A DNA stretch of 64,000 nt. Origin: Syngnathus acus. Its lineage: Eukaryota; Chordata; Actinopteri; Syngnathiformes; Syngnathidae. How positions within the stretch are numbered: position 1 is the stretch's first letter; each line of letters begins with the position of its first letter. The DNA lies in contig NC_051098.1 in NCBI RefSeq assembly GCF_901709675.1, positions 8,185,000 to 8,248,999 of the forward strand, given 5' to 3'. This document shows, piece after piece, positions 15,690 to 34,559 of this stretch. Below the pieces are notes generated by a model that had not been told where the DNA came from, ran no database searches, and worked only from the letters and a program-made list of their open reading frames with translations. The position numbers and the translations under genes were made by a program.

Positions 15690-15960
15690 CGCCTTTCATC
15701 CACAGTGTCCGCGCTCTTCTTTTGACCGTTTTTCCACTTCACTTCACCGCTCCCATTTTCCAGACCCCCGCTGAGCAGGGCTTCTCTGTGTCCGGGCGGA
15801 GTGAGTCTCAAAGCGGCTTCATGAGCTTCGTCAGCTCCGCTCTACACGAACGAACCGCCAGCGGGCGTTAACACTTAACTGAGACACTCGTTTGCTCCCA
15901 TCCCACTTTTCAGTCCTGCTTCTTGCCTGGCTCGCCTCGTTGGCTGGCCTTTCGAAAGGT
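15690..15960 (-). promoter_or_regulatory. CpG-richer patch, possible tsku promoter or 5' UTR exon
   Basis: Locally raised GC and CpG content in AT-rich surroundings, with a minus-strand donor-like site (CGA/GTAATA) near 15690. It is the best candidate for the tsku transcription start, but nothing in the sequence proves it. Confidence 0.25.
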
Positions 15961-16210
15961 GCCACCTACAGGAAAGCTCCAGGTTGTGAAATATAAACAA
16001 TTCCGCTTTTTTTATTTCAAAGTAAAATACCAGGTTCAGTTTCACCCCGCTGACGGCGTAAAATACCCCGTAGCACTTGAGAAACCATCATAAGTTGCGT
16101 GAGATAAATCGCACTTTCATACTAACTGTTCCTAAAGTATTTGTTAATTTCGTGAATCAGTCTGTCTGTCTGTCTGTTCATCTATCCACTTATCCATCCA
16201 TCCATTCCTC

Positions 16211-16211
16211 C

Positions 16212-16275
<64 letters not shown>

Positions 16276-16311
16276 CGCTCTCTCGCTCGCTCTCACTCTC
16301 TCTCTCGCTCT

Positions 16312-16345
<34 letters not shown>

Positions 16346-16354
16346 TTCTCTCTC

Positions 16355-16386
<32 letters not shown>
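16211..16386. repeat. Long (TC)n microsatellite
   Basis: About 176 bp of CT dinucleotides with interspersed CGCTC and CACTC variants. A CATC-rich run precedes it (near 16190). Polypyrimidine mirror repeat with potential for triplex DNA. Confidence 0.95.
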
Positions 16387-16749
16387 AACCTACCTAAATG
16401 CTTTTATTTTCTAAATTATAGACGCGATATTTCCGGAGTTGGTTCTCCTCAATAAAGTAGCGTGGACAATCTTCAAGTTCGGCCACAGGAGGGCGCCGTA
16501 GTTGAATTATTATGGCATTGGGCTGACTGCATTGCAGCTGCTTTTAACCATTTAATTTACCGGAAAGTAAAGCAAAATCGAAGCGATTCATTTTCCCGTG
16601 TATTTTGTGTATTACTTGGGCTCACTTTGGTTTAGTTGTAACATATTCCAGCTGTCTTTGAGAATTTTGTGATTGCTTTGGTATCAAGAGTTCTAGACAC
16701 CAGGCAATGTTTTCATCATTTCACATTTTAAATACATAAACCGTAAAGT

Positions 16750-16770
16750 CTCCATCCATCCATCCATCCA
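16750..16770. repeat. Short (CATC)n tract
   Basis: Five tandem CATC units; may be the tail of a lost retroelement. Confidence 0.6.
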
Positions 16771-17728
16771 GTCTGCAGTGCTATTCTCAAAAATATTCAT
16801 CAGTGATGAGACGTTGTGATTTTCTAGGAATGATGTAGAAGTGATTCCTGTGTTCACATACCCACAAACCCCAAGTGTGGGCATTGCAAAAATGTAAATA
16901 CGATCAGAATACAATTATTTCTAGATCAGGTCTGGACTGATGACAAATTCCATTTGAATACTTATACCCCATTTTCATTTTATGCACGATATTTATATTA
17001 TGTTTATTAGCATGTGTGTGAAATTTGCCTCAGCATGAGCTATGGTGCGTTTGCGGCTCGCTTGGTGTGCTGAGTCATCATTCATGTCCTATTCTTGCAT
17101 GCATGCAGTGATGTCAAGCTGTTACATTTAAGAGGCTCATGGGCTTACCTGGGATAAGGGTCAACAAAGGTGGAATCATTTTGCGACTGTGAGAACTATT
17201 TCTCTGCATATAAAAACTGGAATTATCTTTACAATTCATTCAGAAAATATAACATATGACATATTGGTATTTCAATTTACCATGTCTGAATTTAACATTT
17301 CTTTCATGTCTTCAATATTTGTAAAATCACAAGTCATGTCTACTTTGTAGATATGTTCATTTAGAAACAGAACATTCTTGTTCATGTTTTATGATGAATA
17401 CTGTTTTTGTAACGTTTGTCACCATGGCAACCATTTTATGCTCATTTGTCAGGTGCCCGCCTCATCAGTTGAGGCGGAGTCTTTTCACAAGCATCCTAAA
17501 AGACTGACGCAGTCAAAATCGGCAGCCATCCGCAGGGGACCGTGACACACGAGGGGAGAGTCCTTCGTTATTTTTAATTACCCCCACTCCTCTTTGGGTT
17601 CCAATTCATTTAATCAGCAGGAGCTGCTGGTGTGAGAGCAATTAAAGCACAGTTCAAGTGTTTCCTGTGTAGCTCCCAGCTCTTTGAGCAAGATATTTTC
17701 AAAGGTGTGAATTTCTTCTCTCATACAA

Positions 17729-17800
17729 GGGGATGTAGCTCAGTGGTAGAGCGCATGCTTCGCATGTATGAGGCCCTGGGTTCAATCCCCAGCATCTCCA
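17729..17800 (+). tRNA. tRNA-Ala, anticodon CGC
   Basis: A 72-nt cloverleaf: acceptor arm GGGGATG pairs with CATCTCC (one G-U), D arm GCTCAGTGGTAGAGC, anticodon arm CATGC-TTCGCAT-GTATG (one G-U) with anticodon CGC, and T arm CTGGGTTCAATCCCCAG. The A box (TAGCTCAGTGG) and B box (GGTTCAATCC) are intact. A TTTT Pol III terminator follows at 17801. The 3' CCA is not encoded, as expected in eukaryotes. Reads GCG codons. Confidence 0.96.
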
Positions 17801-17809
17801 TTTTACATG

Positions 17810-18780
17810 ACAGGCATGATCAAGTGGTTAAGGAAGTGCTGCACCCACGTTAAAGACCATCACTGCAAAGACACTGATAACCCAAATTGCCCTACAATTA
17901 ATTCCAAACGCAGCTTTAAGATGGTGTGTACACTTATGCAACCACATGACTTCAGTTAATTTTTTCTTCCCTTCTCAAAAACTCTTCTAAAATGACGGTT
18001 ACACTCCTGGATTTCGGCAATCACTTAACAGGAATTAAACATTCTTAATGATCACAGTTTGTCTTCACATGATCCTTCCTCCATGTTCTTTCAGCATAAA
18101 AAAATAAATAATGTTAGTTAACCACTGCAAAATGTCAAAACAATGACATTTTTCACAGCATTTTACTCTGATAATTGACAAACTAAAAAAAAACAGTTTG
18201 ACAAACTTTGCTTAGATACAATACACTGTTGTGATGACATCAGAGTTTTTGAGTGTGTTAGATGGTAAGAAAAAGTAAAGGCCTTGTTGGAGCTCCAGCT
18301 GCACCATAAAAAAAGCTTTTGGACTAGACTAAGGTCTGCTGTCAATCCTCTTACGATGCTCCTCAGTGAAAATGGATTAGCGGGTTACACGTATACGTTT
18401 TGGCCCACGGTCACTTTGGAGGATTGGATTGAATGAGCATGTGTCTGGCAATGTTCTCATAATAAAATACAATCAATACAATTCTGTCAGTATTTTAAGG
18501 TGTTTTTTGCTTTCAACCGGGATTTTGGATTACCTGTTTTTTGAAATTCCAACATGAGTGCAGAGGAGCACAGTTGTTTGTTGTCATCCAGATCCACCTC
18601 ATGAAGGCAAAGTAGTTAAAGCCAGTGGCTGCGGGGCGTAAGTAACTCTCCAGGGTGCTGAAGTTGTCTCCAAACAACTTCCTGGTCTCCCCACCTGTCA
18701 CTTGGCAGCCTGGCGGTTCAGGCGCGATGACTCGGCTCCCAGCTCGCTCAGGGCAAACAGGTAAGCTTGCGAGGATGGTG
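17810..18780. other. Non-coding stretch before the guanylate cyclase gene
   Basis: AT-rich, no gene or clear repeat seen apart from the tRNA to its left. Confidence 0.5.
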
Positions 18781-18789
18781 AGGTGACGC

Positions 18790-18963
18790 CTGGACTGCAG
18801 AGCTGTCCTGATGACTTAAAAAGCGAAGCTAGGTGAGTTATTTGACTTTATTAATTTTAATTGTGCTTCAAAGGTGAGCATCCTGAAAATATATGCTTAC
18901 TTTTCAGATGACTACTCTGCAGTGAACCTAAAAGGTCACTACCTCAAATTCACAGCCAGGACA
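18790..18963 (+). other. 5' UTR of the guanylate cyclase with a short intron and upstream ORF
   Basis: A donor GCTAG/GTGAGT at 18832/18833 and an acceptor TTTTCAG at 18901-18907 define a possible 75-bp intron. The second exon would then begin with ATG and a five-codon upstream ORF (18908-18925) before the main ATG at 18964. Inferred from splice signals only. Confidence 0.4.
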
Positions 18964-25446
<6,483 letters not shown>

Positions 25447-26400
25447 CCCGCAGGTAGACGCCTCGCACGGCAGCCGGTGTTGTGCTGTCCTGTGGAAAAC
25501 ATTGGCATGCTTTAATGTGAACGCCGTTGATTTCCAAGTCTTCCTTTGTGATCTTTTCTTCTTAATCTCTTGATCTTATCAACTTCTGCCCATAAGCAGA
25601 TTGTGGAAATCCCTCCTTGTGTAGTGAGTAGTTAACTCTCATGGCATTGTATTTAACATCTGTGTTGTGTTTGCTATTGGGGTGTCTTGTGGTGTGCTTC
25701 TTAAATGGAAATACGTAGTGATTGCTTGTTATTAATTCCAAGCTTTGTCTTTTATTAGTGTCAACTGGCAGGAGATGATGACGGATGAGATCAAGAGCCT
25801 TTTTCGCAAGGCCAACAGGCCAGTGGACAAGCAAAAAATGAGCGTAAAAGAAGGAAAGATGTGAAAGGAATGAAGCCATAGCACAGATTCCTTCTGGGAA
25901 AAGGAGAAGCGGGTCCGAGGATGTAAAAGCGGTACCCGTGGCTTAACGCAGACTCCTTTAAGAGGATTGTCCATCGACTGGCTAATCCGCCTGCAGCCGA
26001 CACAGCGGAACACGATGGTGCTAATGTAATGAGACTGGTCCTGTGACCTGCCTGCCTGCTGCTGCCAGTAGACCAGGGACTGATCTTTAGTCAAAGATGT
26101 ATGCACTTTTACTTGCTGCACTCACTGGCCACTGTGGGGGTCACCAAAATGATACAAAGAGGGGATGTTCCCGGATGCCTCGTTTAAAATAAGATTTGTA
26201 TTGTCTGTGTTAGCTTTGACATGAATGCTCTTAATAGGGGACTTAGCTGGCTGGATATTGCACAATGATAAGTCCTAAAATATAAAGGCTACTTTTTCTA
26301 TACTGTACTATAGAAATGAATATTAAAAAAAAAAAAATCTTGGAGGGCATCATGATGCTACAAAATGAATAATAAAAAAGTGAGCATCAATAATGGAGAG
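25447..26400 (+). other. Probable 3' UTR of the guanylate cyclase
   Basis: Sequence after the stop codon; AATAAA-type hexamers occur near 26370-26375. No other coding potential seen. The extent is a guess. Confidence 0.35.
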
Positions 26401-27780
26401 AAAAAAACAACAATAAAAATTCATTCATTTTAATTTAGTTTAAATCTAGTTTAAATCTACCGTGATACTGTAAATCTACAGAAATTGTCTTTTCCCTGTA
26501 ATGTGATTGTAAATATGTCTTGTAAATTTGACACAACATAGAGAAGTGCCAAGTCACCAAGTAACTACACTTAAATGTCAAACTAATAAATCTATAAAAA
26601 ATTCGACAGTAATTTAACTATCATTATGCTGCTTCCTCAGCGACACTGGGCAAGGTCTTGACAGAGGTGGGAGAACAGGAAATCAAAGAAAAACAATTTT
26701 ATTAAATTATTTTCGTCCTAAAATTAGCTTATTTACACTTTTGTCAGTTGTCTCCATGCAATGGTTAGACAGTCTGATTCACGATTCAAAGGTTCAGGGT
26801 TTGAATCTTGACTCCAGCCTTCCTGTGTGGAGCTTGCATGTCCTCTCCATGTGTGAACTGAATACTAAATTGTCCATACTTGTGAATGCATGTGAATTGT
26901 TGTTTGTCAAAACTTGCTCTCTGATCTGCAGCATTCCTAGTGAGGACAAGCACTACAAAAGATGAATTATCATCATAAAACTGTACTACAGCACCACCTA
27001 GTGGGCTTCACTCACTCCAGGAAAAAAAATCGTATTTTATAATTCGGCTAAATTCTAGTTCATGAAGGTATTGGTTAATATCTTTTATCCAAGTGATTTT
27101 TCAATAATTTGTTTTATATTCGTTTTTATTTTTAAAAAATTACTGTAATCATAACTTCACTAATCCAAAGGCAATTGTCTATTGATTACATTTTTTTTTT
27201 TTTGCTCTTGACTTATATAAAAATGGTTTGCAACCACGTGACAATAGGAAAATGTGGGTCCCAGGGTGACAACTGTTGATAGCCTATGGCTCTAATTGTT
27301 AATGTTTCAATTCTTATTCTAACAATGTTCATAATTATTAATGAGCCAAACACTTTTTAACGTTCTTGTAAGGCAACACAACAGTGCAATATCATACTCT
27401 ACTTGAGCAGATGTAGGCATGTTACATTTTTCAAAAAAAAAAATTCTGTTCCACACTGATTAACAAAAGTTAGAACATTAACTCCATAATGTTAATGAAC
27501 AGACAGGAAGCTAAAAATTACAATGTGCCTCCAGAATGAGTTCCCAGCTCACCATGAGGACCCTACACTCCAGTTTCAGCCCAGCCTCTCCTTTGTGCAG
27601 GTTATCCCTCCAAAGAATTTTATTTAGTCTAGCAATGGTTGAACAAGTCAAGCCTGACATTCTTGGGATAGCTGACTGCGGCAGATAAGCCCGGGGGTCA
27701 CATCGCCTGTTCATCCCAAACATAGTCGAAAATGTGTCATGCCTTCTTTAGTGAAGCAAAAATGAACAAGTCACACATGT
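26401..27780. other. Intergenic DNA between the guanylate cyclase and serpinh1 3' ends
   Basis: AT-rich tail-to-tail intergenic DNA. It contains one retroelement fragment (26745-26920) and no gene that I can see. Confidence 0.5.
26745..26920 (+). repeat. 5' part of the ATCC-tailed retroelement family
   Basis: Matches the family in + orientation: GTTCAGGGTTTGAATCTTGA, CCTTCCTGTGTGGAGCTTGC, then CTAAATTGTCCATA. The middle (the ACCCGGAG block) is deleted. The GGTTC-GAATC word resembles a tRNA-like B box. Confidence 0.65.
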
Positions 27781-27795
27781 GTACTTTTTTTAAGT

Positions 27796-27801
27796 TTTAT
27801 T
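27796..27801 (-). terminator. Poly(A) signal for serpinh1
   Basis: AATAAA on the minus strand about 510 bp downstream of the serpinh1 stop. Confidence 0.55.
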
Positions 27802-28309
27802 GAAAAACAACACTTGTTCATAGTCACATAATTCCAACAGCATTTCCGTGGACAGCAATAAACAGGGTGAATGTGCTGAGCTTAAATTAAAACCAAAAAT
27901 GTAACAGGCAGGCTAGTAGAATTCAGTGCAGGCAGAAAGAGAAGTGACTAGCTGCTGCTGATTTCTAAAAAGCACTGTCAAACAAGAGAAACGACAAGTT
28001 GTTGAGTTTTAGAAAGCACTGTCTTATGATGTTAAAGATAATATGAGCACCATTGTTTGACCTATGCTGTGAATAGCAGGCTGCGGTGGAAATAGGTCAC
28101 ATTTAATATAAGCAAGAAAAATCTTAATGAAGCTCACATTTGGAAAACAATATTCAAATAAAGGAGTGTGTCTCAAAAGCTCAGCTATTTAGTCCACAGT
28201 TTGCTTTAATGGAATGTGCTCCTGAGGTTACACTAGACTTTAAAAAACGCACAAAAACAGTTTTCTTGACATATTTTAACAAAACTATTCCTACCAACCA
28301 AAATTAACA

Positions 28310-30387
28310 TTATAGCTCGTCACGCATCTTGTCTCCATTGGGTCGAACCACACGGCCGATGTACAGGATGGACTTGGTCTTGTTGTCCTTCACCAGGAAA
28401 ATGAAGGGGTGGTCCACGTAGAAAAGCTTAGGGTCCCTCAGCTTGCCGGAGCTGAAGATGCTGGTGTCAAACGGGTTGCCTTCCGTGTTCAGCTCCAGAG
28501 CCGACGCGTGGAAGAAGTCCGAGAGGTACAGGTCCTTCTTTCCGGAGATGTTGGACAGGTCTGCCTTGGCCTTGTCCACCGCCTCGGTCAGGCCGAGCTC
28601 AGCCAGATGTTTCTAAAGAGAGAAAGAGAGACAAAGGCATTCAATAGAGCGTAAACGGATGATCTTCCAGCAGGACAGTAGTTTAACAGTTATCACATCT
28701 GCCTTATAGTTTCAATTTGGCTTTTGGCCTTCCTGTGTAGAGTTGGCATGCTCTTCGTTATGAGGATTAGGGATCAAATGGCAAAAATATTAAAAATCTG
28801 CAGATGATTGACACATTACATTATAGTATATTACAATTGTTTATAGATGCCCAAAAAAAGAGAAAATTGCTACAAATGGCAAATATGCATGGGTTTCCCC
28901 ATCTTACCTGCAGGTTGTGGCTAACTTCCAAAGAGACTTTGGGCAGCGAGATGGCCACAGCCCTGTTCTCCATCTTGCTGAGCCAAGTTTCAACCTGTGA
29001 CTTTGTCAACAATTTTTCCAGACGTGCCAGGGGCTCCAGATGGTAGGGCATGATGAGGATCATAGAAGCCTGCTTCTGGCCCAGAGGCATGTCCAGAACA
29101 AAGACGTTGTTCTGCTTGTCTTCATAGAAGTCATATAGACCTGAGGAAGAGCAGGACAGAGCGGTTGGAGGACTCGTCTTCAAACCGCAACGCTGTAAAA
29201 GAAACAATGGAGTAAACGTACCTGTGCGGTGCATCATGGGAACCCCAACAGTGAAGGAGCGAGTGACCAAGAAACCACGGTTGTCCACCATACTTTCGTG
29301 GAACTTCTGATCCCAGTGAGCTGTAAGAGAAAACACAGACTGCTTAGAATTGAACTCTTCAGACTTTCCATTTTGCATAATTATGCAGTATATATATTTT
29401 TTACTCTTCACATCCCACTAGAGGGAGCCAGTCAACCACATTTTCAGAATTACTGCCATATACTCACGCTTGAAGAACATAGCGTTGACAATCATGGCTC
29501 CGTCTGTGTTCACCACATCCTTGGTGATCTCAGGTAGCTTGCCGCCCGTCGACTTGGACGCCCACTCGTTGATGGAGTTCAATGCGCTCCGCTTGTCGCG
29601 GAAGTTAATTTTGGAATGGTCGTAATTGTAATGCTTCTTGCTGGTCTTCACAAAGTTGTCGGCGAAGGCCACCGAGCTGGGCCCGTAGAGGCGGTTGTTG
29701 ATTGTCCATGTGGTGTTGCGCGTTTTGGCGTCACTCACCTGTGGATTAGTTCAAATCTTGGCTCAAGTGTTCGTCTAAACACTTAATTGTCAACACGAAT
29801 TAATATGCCTTGCAGTTGACTGATATTTGACATTTTCAACGCCATCTAGTGGTGAACTAATATATTGACTTAAACTCAAAGTGCATGCTTTCTGAAGAAG
29901 GCACACTACGGTGACTCAGATAGACCAAACTTCAAAAGCCTACAATCGATTTGTGACAAAAATCTACACACTGTCTCTTTAAGATACCACGTACTACTGG
30001 TCATACCTCTGAGAGCAACTCTGAGAGACCTTCATGCAGATGCTCATCCTTGAGTTTGTCTGCATGCAGCAAAGATTTGGCCTGCGAGGCGGTTGTCGAT
30101 TTACCGCCGAGGGCAACCATTCCCAGTGAGGAGGCCAGCACCACCGGCGAGATCAGGATGTTTTCCATGTCTTTCACCTTTGCCATGTTGTGGTAGAGGC
30201 TGTGGAGAAAAAGAAAGAGGGATTGTTATTTAAAATGCAGATGAGATAGGATTCAAATTGTGTCCACTTACTTAAATGCCAGGTTGGCGGTGTTGTCGGC
30301 CAGTGAAGTAGCATGGCCGCTCAGCTTCTTTTCTGCAGAGGTCGCCAAGGCCAGCAGGCAAATAGCTATGAGGTTGCTCACCCACAT
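28310..30387 (-). CDS. serpinh1: Serpin H1 / Hsp47, collagen-specific ER chaperone
   Basis: Binds procollagen triple helices in the ER and is needed for collagen folding and secretion. Coding exons on the minus strand: 30387-30272, 30199-30007, 29738-29468, 29320-29222, 29140-28908 and 28612-28310; phases agree, giving 404 residues (human 418). Seen: signal peptide [18 protein letters not shown], serpin-fold hallmarks ([50 protein letters not shown]) and C-terminal RDEL for ER retrieval. N-glycosylation sequons are present (NTTW, NISG). It is a non-inhibitory serpin by family. The coding region has two more introns (30200-30271 and 29739-30006) than I recall for mammals. Teleosts usually have two serpinh1 paralogs; which one this is cannot be decided here. 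Confidence 0.96.
28713..28785 (+). repeat. Small retroelement fragment in a serpinh1 intron
   Basis: GGCCTTCCTGTGTAGAGTTG and following bases match the ATCC-tailed family copy at 26745-26920. Confidence 0.4.
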
Positions 30388-31105
30388 CCTGTGTGTCTGC
30401 TAAAGTAGCGGTAATAGCCTGCAACAAACAGCATGGCCGATCCCGGTTTAGTTTGTGTGTAAATCCAATCCTGTGTCTTTTTTGTGTGCGTTGTAATCAT
30501 CACTATTGGATTTGGGGGTGGGGGGGGGGAGTGCCAGCGTGAGGCGAGGTCAGTAGGATGGCTTCCATCGAGCAGACATGTTGCTCGCCACGTCAGCAGC
30601 AGGATCTGGAACTAACGCCCACTCAGTACTCGCACCAAGATGTAATCCGATACCTCTGTCTCGGTTTGGTCTTATGTTGTCAAATGTTAAACATTTGTTT
30701 GCAGAGGAAATTTTTTTTTAAAACCCTAAGGTCTAAACCCCCCCAATATTAAGGACAGACATCTTTTTAGACTTCCTTTTCTCCATTGTAAATAGGATGC
30801 AGGATGTCTCGGTTCCGGAAAAATTGAGAAACTGCAGAAATGAGATGACATTGCTTTCACACACTTTTTTTTTTTTATATGAATATATATACCTTGAGAT
30901 GTTTTGATGTCTGTGATTTTCATTCTGAAAGACAAGAGTTGTATGTAGTAATCCCCATAGAGTTGGCAGTAAATCATGATGTTTGACTGCCTTTGACTGA
31001 CTTCAAAATATACTTTTTCCTGATGGATTTTTTTTTTTTTATCTGTGCCACATTTGTGCATTTCCATTTCAAAAGGGCAATTGATGGATTTAAGCTTCAT
31101 AGTCA

Positions 31106-31195
31106 GATTTGTTTTTCTTCTCAAGATTGGAGCATCGTAAACACATTGAGGATTTTTTTTTCTTCTCAAGATTGGAGCATCGTAAACACATTGAT
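31106..31195. repeat. 45-bp tandem duplication
   Basis: Two nearly identical 45-bp copies (31106-31150 and 31151-31195), each carrying CTTCTCAAGATTGGAGCATC. They lie in the presumed serpinh1 5' intron. A second 20-bp duplication follows at 31217-31256. Confidence 0.85.
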
Positions 31196-31216
31196 TGCTG
31201 TGAATAGTTTCATTTC

Positions 31217-31256
31217 ACAATTGAATAGAGTATTATACAATTGAATAGAGTATAAT
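31217..31256. repeat. 20-bp tandem duplication
   Basis: ACAATTGAATAGAGTATTAT followed by a copy that differs at one or two bases. Confidence 0.85.
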
Positions 31257-31404
31257 AAAGGAAACCTCAACAACCAAAAGAGCAATGGTAAACATTTCAA
31301 AAAAACGGACAAATGAGGTACTGTGATTTTAAAGCAGTCAAGCAAAGCTGCACGCCTTTGCAATCCATCCTTCAAATTAAAGTGTGTTATTTTCTTTTCC
31401 TTAC

Positions 31405-31446
31405 CTGGAAAAGTTCTGCGGAGGTTCTCTCAGCTGTGTCCTGCGG
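31405..31446 (-). other. Probable 5' UTR exon of serpinh1
   Basis: A minus-strand donor (CTTTTCCAG/GTAAGG) lies at 31405/31404, just downstream of a TATA box. It would be joined to the start-codon exon across an intron of about 1 kb. Inferred from position and splice signal. Confidence 0.45.
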
Positions 31447-31472
31447 ATTGGTTCAGATCAGACGAACACACC

Positions 31473-31480
31473 CTCTATAT
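31473..31480 (-). promoter_or_regulatory. TATA box of serpinh1
   Basis: CATATATAGAG on the minus strand, about 30 bp before the presumed start of the 5' UTR exon. Confidence 0.5.
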
Positions 31481-31500
31481 ATGCGCAGAAAAAAGGAACT

Positions 31501-31508
31501 TTCTAGAA
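31501..31508 (-). promoter_or_regulatory. Heat-shock-element core upstream of serpinh1
   Basis: TTCTAGAA, a perfect inverted TTC-GAA core, lies about 21 bp upstream of the TATA box (about 55 bp before the presumed start). Mammalian Hsp47 is heat-inducible through an HSE in a similar place. A third pentamer is not clear, so the element is short. Confidence 0.5.
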
Positions 31509-31519
31509 GTGGGAATGGG

Positions 31520-34500
31520 ATATTCAAATGATTTGGTCGGGACCGTGGTAGGCGGTACATCCCCCTTTGGAATGTCGACGTGGCCAACTGATCTGGGTTC
31601 AGTTCTGCAACTTTTAGCGAGGAAAAGTCAGGAAAAAGCAGATTCTGGGCCAGTTGGCTTTTGTTGCACAGAACTACTTTTAAACCTCTTCTAGGTCTTA
31701 ATCCAGTTTGCTGACTCAATCTTTACCTTTTGTTTCGTCATGTTTAAAATCGACCATTGAGTATTTAAATATAAACTTAGTCACTATTATGCATGAAAGA
31801 AACTTGCAAACTGATCAACTATTTCGCCAATTTTCTCTTAAAACTGCTGTAAACTCCCTCGAGGTGGTAAGTTTTTGTGAAGGTACGTATAAAATACTTA
31901 ATGAAAAGAAGAAGAAGAAAAAAGCCGCATCCCTGATCAACCAAATGATTTTATTTTTCACCGGGACGTGAATGTTTTCCTTGTAGTTGCGCTCCAAAGA
32001 TTTAAAAGCCCTTCCCCCACCAGTGCCACGTCAATCCAACTCAGCTGGATGCAGGGCAGAAAGATGAGGGATATCGAGATTACATCATTTGCTGTTGATT
32101 CAAATGATCTCGTACCTTCTGCACACCGAAATTAATAAACTAAGTCTGAATAATTTAAATGGGACAAAAACAGTGAGAGTTTTCCCAAATAGTAAAGAAT
32201 TCATTGAATCTCTCAACACCAAATTTCCTCCTTTGCAGCCCTCGGTTAATTGTCCAGACACGCCAACATGTAACTAGTTCTGCAAAACTATTTCATACTC
32301 ACTAACGTAATTCTGAGTTTTCAACCTTTTGCACCTTTTAACTGTCTTAAAACCTCCCATTTAGATTGTGCAAATGGAAACGGTGGATAGATGATGCAAT
32401 TCTTCTGAATCTATGCGTAAAGACTAATTTGAGCCTGTAACTACCCTCCACCAGTTGTTTGTAATCTTATTAGGGGACAACAGTTTGCACTGAAATTCCT
32501 CATCTTGTGGTCACAAACAAATCCGGTCAAATCTCCTAATAAACAGGAGGAGTACATGCAGAGAGTCTTTCGTGGTCCAGTATAGGAATAAAAACCAAGA
32601 TGAAGAAAAGAAGGAAGCAGAACTGCATGCAAAAACATAATTACTCTCAAATGGTTTTCTCTTTAATCAAGCTTTTGCAAGTGGTGACATTACATAATCT
32701 TCCTTTACGTTTGTGTGTGTGCCAAGTGGCACAAGAAGAATCTTCCAGAACCTCAAACAGAAGCTGCTAATTTATAGTTGGACGACAAATGCTGCTGAGT
32801 CAAAAGGTTTGTACTCAGGGAGCCAAACACAAGTCTTTCAAAATTATAAGATACAACTAGATTTTAAATTGTTTCTTATTGATGAAACTGATAAATGTCT
32901 CCAAAAAATATTGTTTGTCGCACCATTCTTTGCTCTTGGGGGTCAGTTTTATACAACCTTTAACACAAATATGGTTTCCTGTATGTAATTTAATATATCT
33001 CAATATTTAATTCACTTAAATAAACGTGTTGTGTGTTGTTTAAGAAAAAGGGCTAGCAACTATTAAGGAGAGTGTTTGTTTCTCTTCTGGGGTAAATTTT
33101 AGATAGGCCCGTAACAACTTCCATACAATTCTCATCTTTTTGGCTCAAACGCCACAATGTATTTGAAATGAAATGATTTTTTTACCATTGAACATTGCCT
33201 CTTGTGGTGATTCTGATGCCAGTTTTATCAAAACAGGTACACAATTTCATGTGTAAGTCTGCTTTGATTTTTTTTCTTTTTTAATTTGTCTCTATATGGC
33301 ACAGTACTTAAAAAAAATCCCCTATTGGTTTCTACCAACTTTTGTGTTGCACTGTGGAAAAACATTCGCTAGGTGGAGCTCAAAACATTCAAATAAATGA
33401 CACAAGCGACATCTGTAACATTGCATCATTTGGGCAGCTGCAGAATGGAAGTTTGATCATCTGTGAAGTCATTCTAAACCACGTTGTTATTTATCTGGAA
33501 ATACGCTATGCTTTCTTCCTGCAATGCACCTAAACCTCAACTCCCACCTGCAGAGAAGAGCCCCTCTTGGCCTTTCCTGCCAGCAGATGCTGGCATTTTG
33601 AAGTATGTGAAGATCAATAGAAGCTAAGCAGCTGGAACTGCTGACTGATACGCAACCTGTGGAGAGGCACAGGGACTGCAAATGCACTGCACAGGAACTT
33701 CAAATGCACAAGTGCCAATAAGAGCTGGTCAGGGCCAGATGACCTACATTTACAAGCTAAATTCTAATATTTGTTCCATTGGTTTATTGCCAGCAGTCTG
33801 TTCATTTAATAGCATTTCTCTTGGCTGCACTACTGTACAGTTGGTCTATGTGGATGCCAGATTTTTTTACCCACTCACATTTCAGCTATACATTAGCCTA
33901 TGTGCTGATTTCACATAGAGTTCTTATAGCCAATACTGTGCATCATTGTGAAACTATCGATTTGCAAATATGCATTTTGAAAATTGATGGTTATTGATTC
34001 ATTTAACAATGATGGGAGAGCATTTGTCATCTTTTTTTTAGGGTCAACTACATAAATCATTGGGTCAGCCTGAGAAATGTATAAGGGTTGAGATCTTTTG
34101 AATGGACGGGCAAAACTCATGTAGACGAGGCATGGGTGTACTCATGGCCTTTCATATAATCTTATCTCTCAATGTCAACAAGGTTTTATTTGATAAACAG
34201 ACAGTAAACACAGCATGCTCCTTGGCTACTCGCCTGTAAAATGTACCACTGTTGCATTCAGGTACCCTCGGATTTACTGTTATACCAAATTCACGTGACG
34301 GTAAAAACACGATGATAAGACAGAGTTTGACACACATACCACTGTTAAGAATAGAAATGACATCTTATAAATGCACTCACTGGAATTGTTTACTGAAATC
34401 CGTAAAAATATAGTTGGATTAAAGTTTGAACACTTAAAGTTCCGGTAGTTTTGATGTTTCCTGAATGCACAAACCGGCCGGGAGTAAAGTCAGTTTGGTG

Positions 34501-34550
34501 ACGCTCTTCGCTGGAGGAGAGCAGCTGATAAAAAGCACCCACACCCCTCC
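31520..34550. other. Intergenic stretch between serpinh1 and gdpd5
   Basis: Head-to-head intergenic DNA, AT-rich, no gene or clear repeat recognised. It probably holds distal promoter elements of both genes. Confidence 0.5.
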
Positions 34551-34559
34551 TACCTTTTA

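Noticed and set aside
16077-16397. 106-codon Ser/Leu-rich frame
   Set aside because: Produced by the TC microsatellite; no start context or homology.
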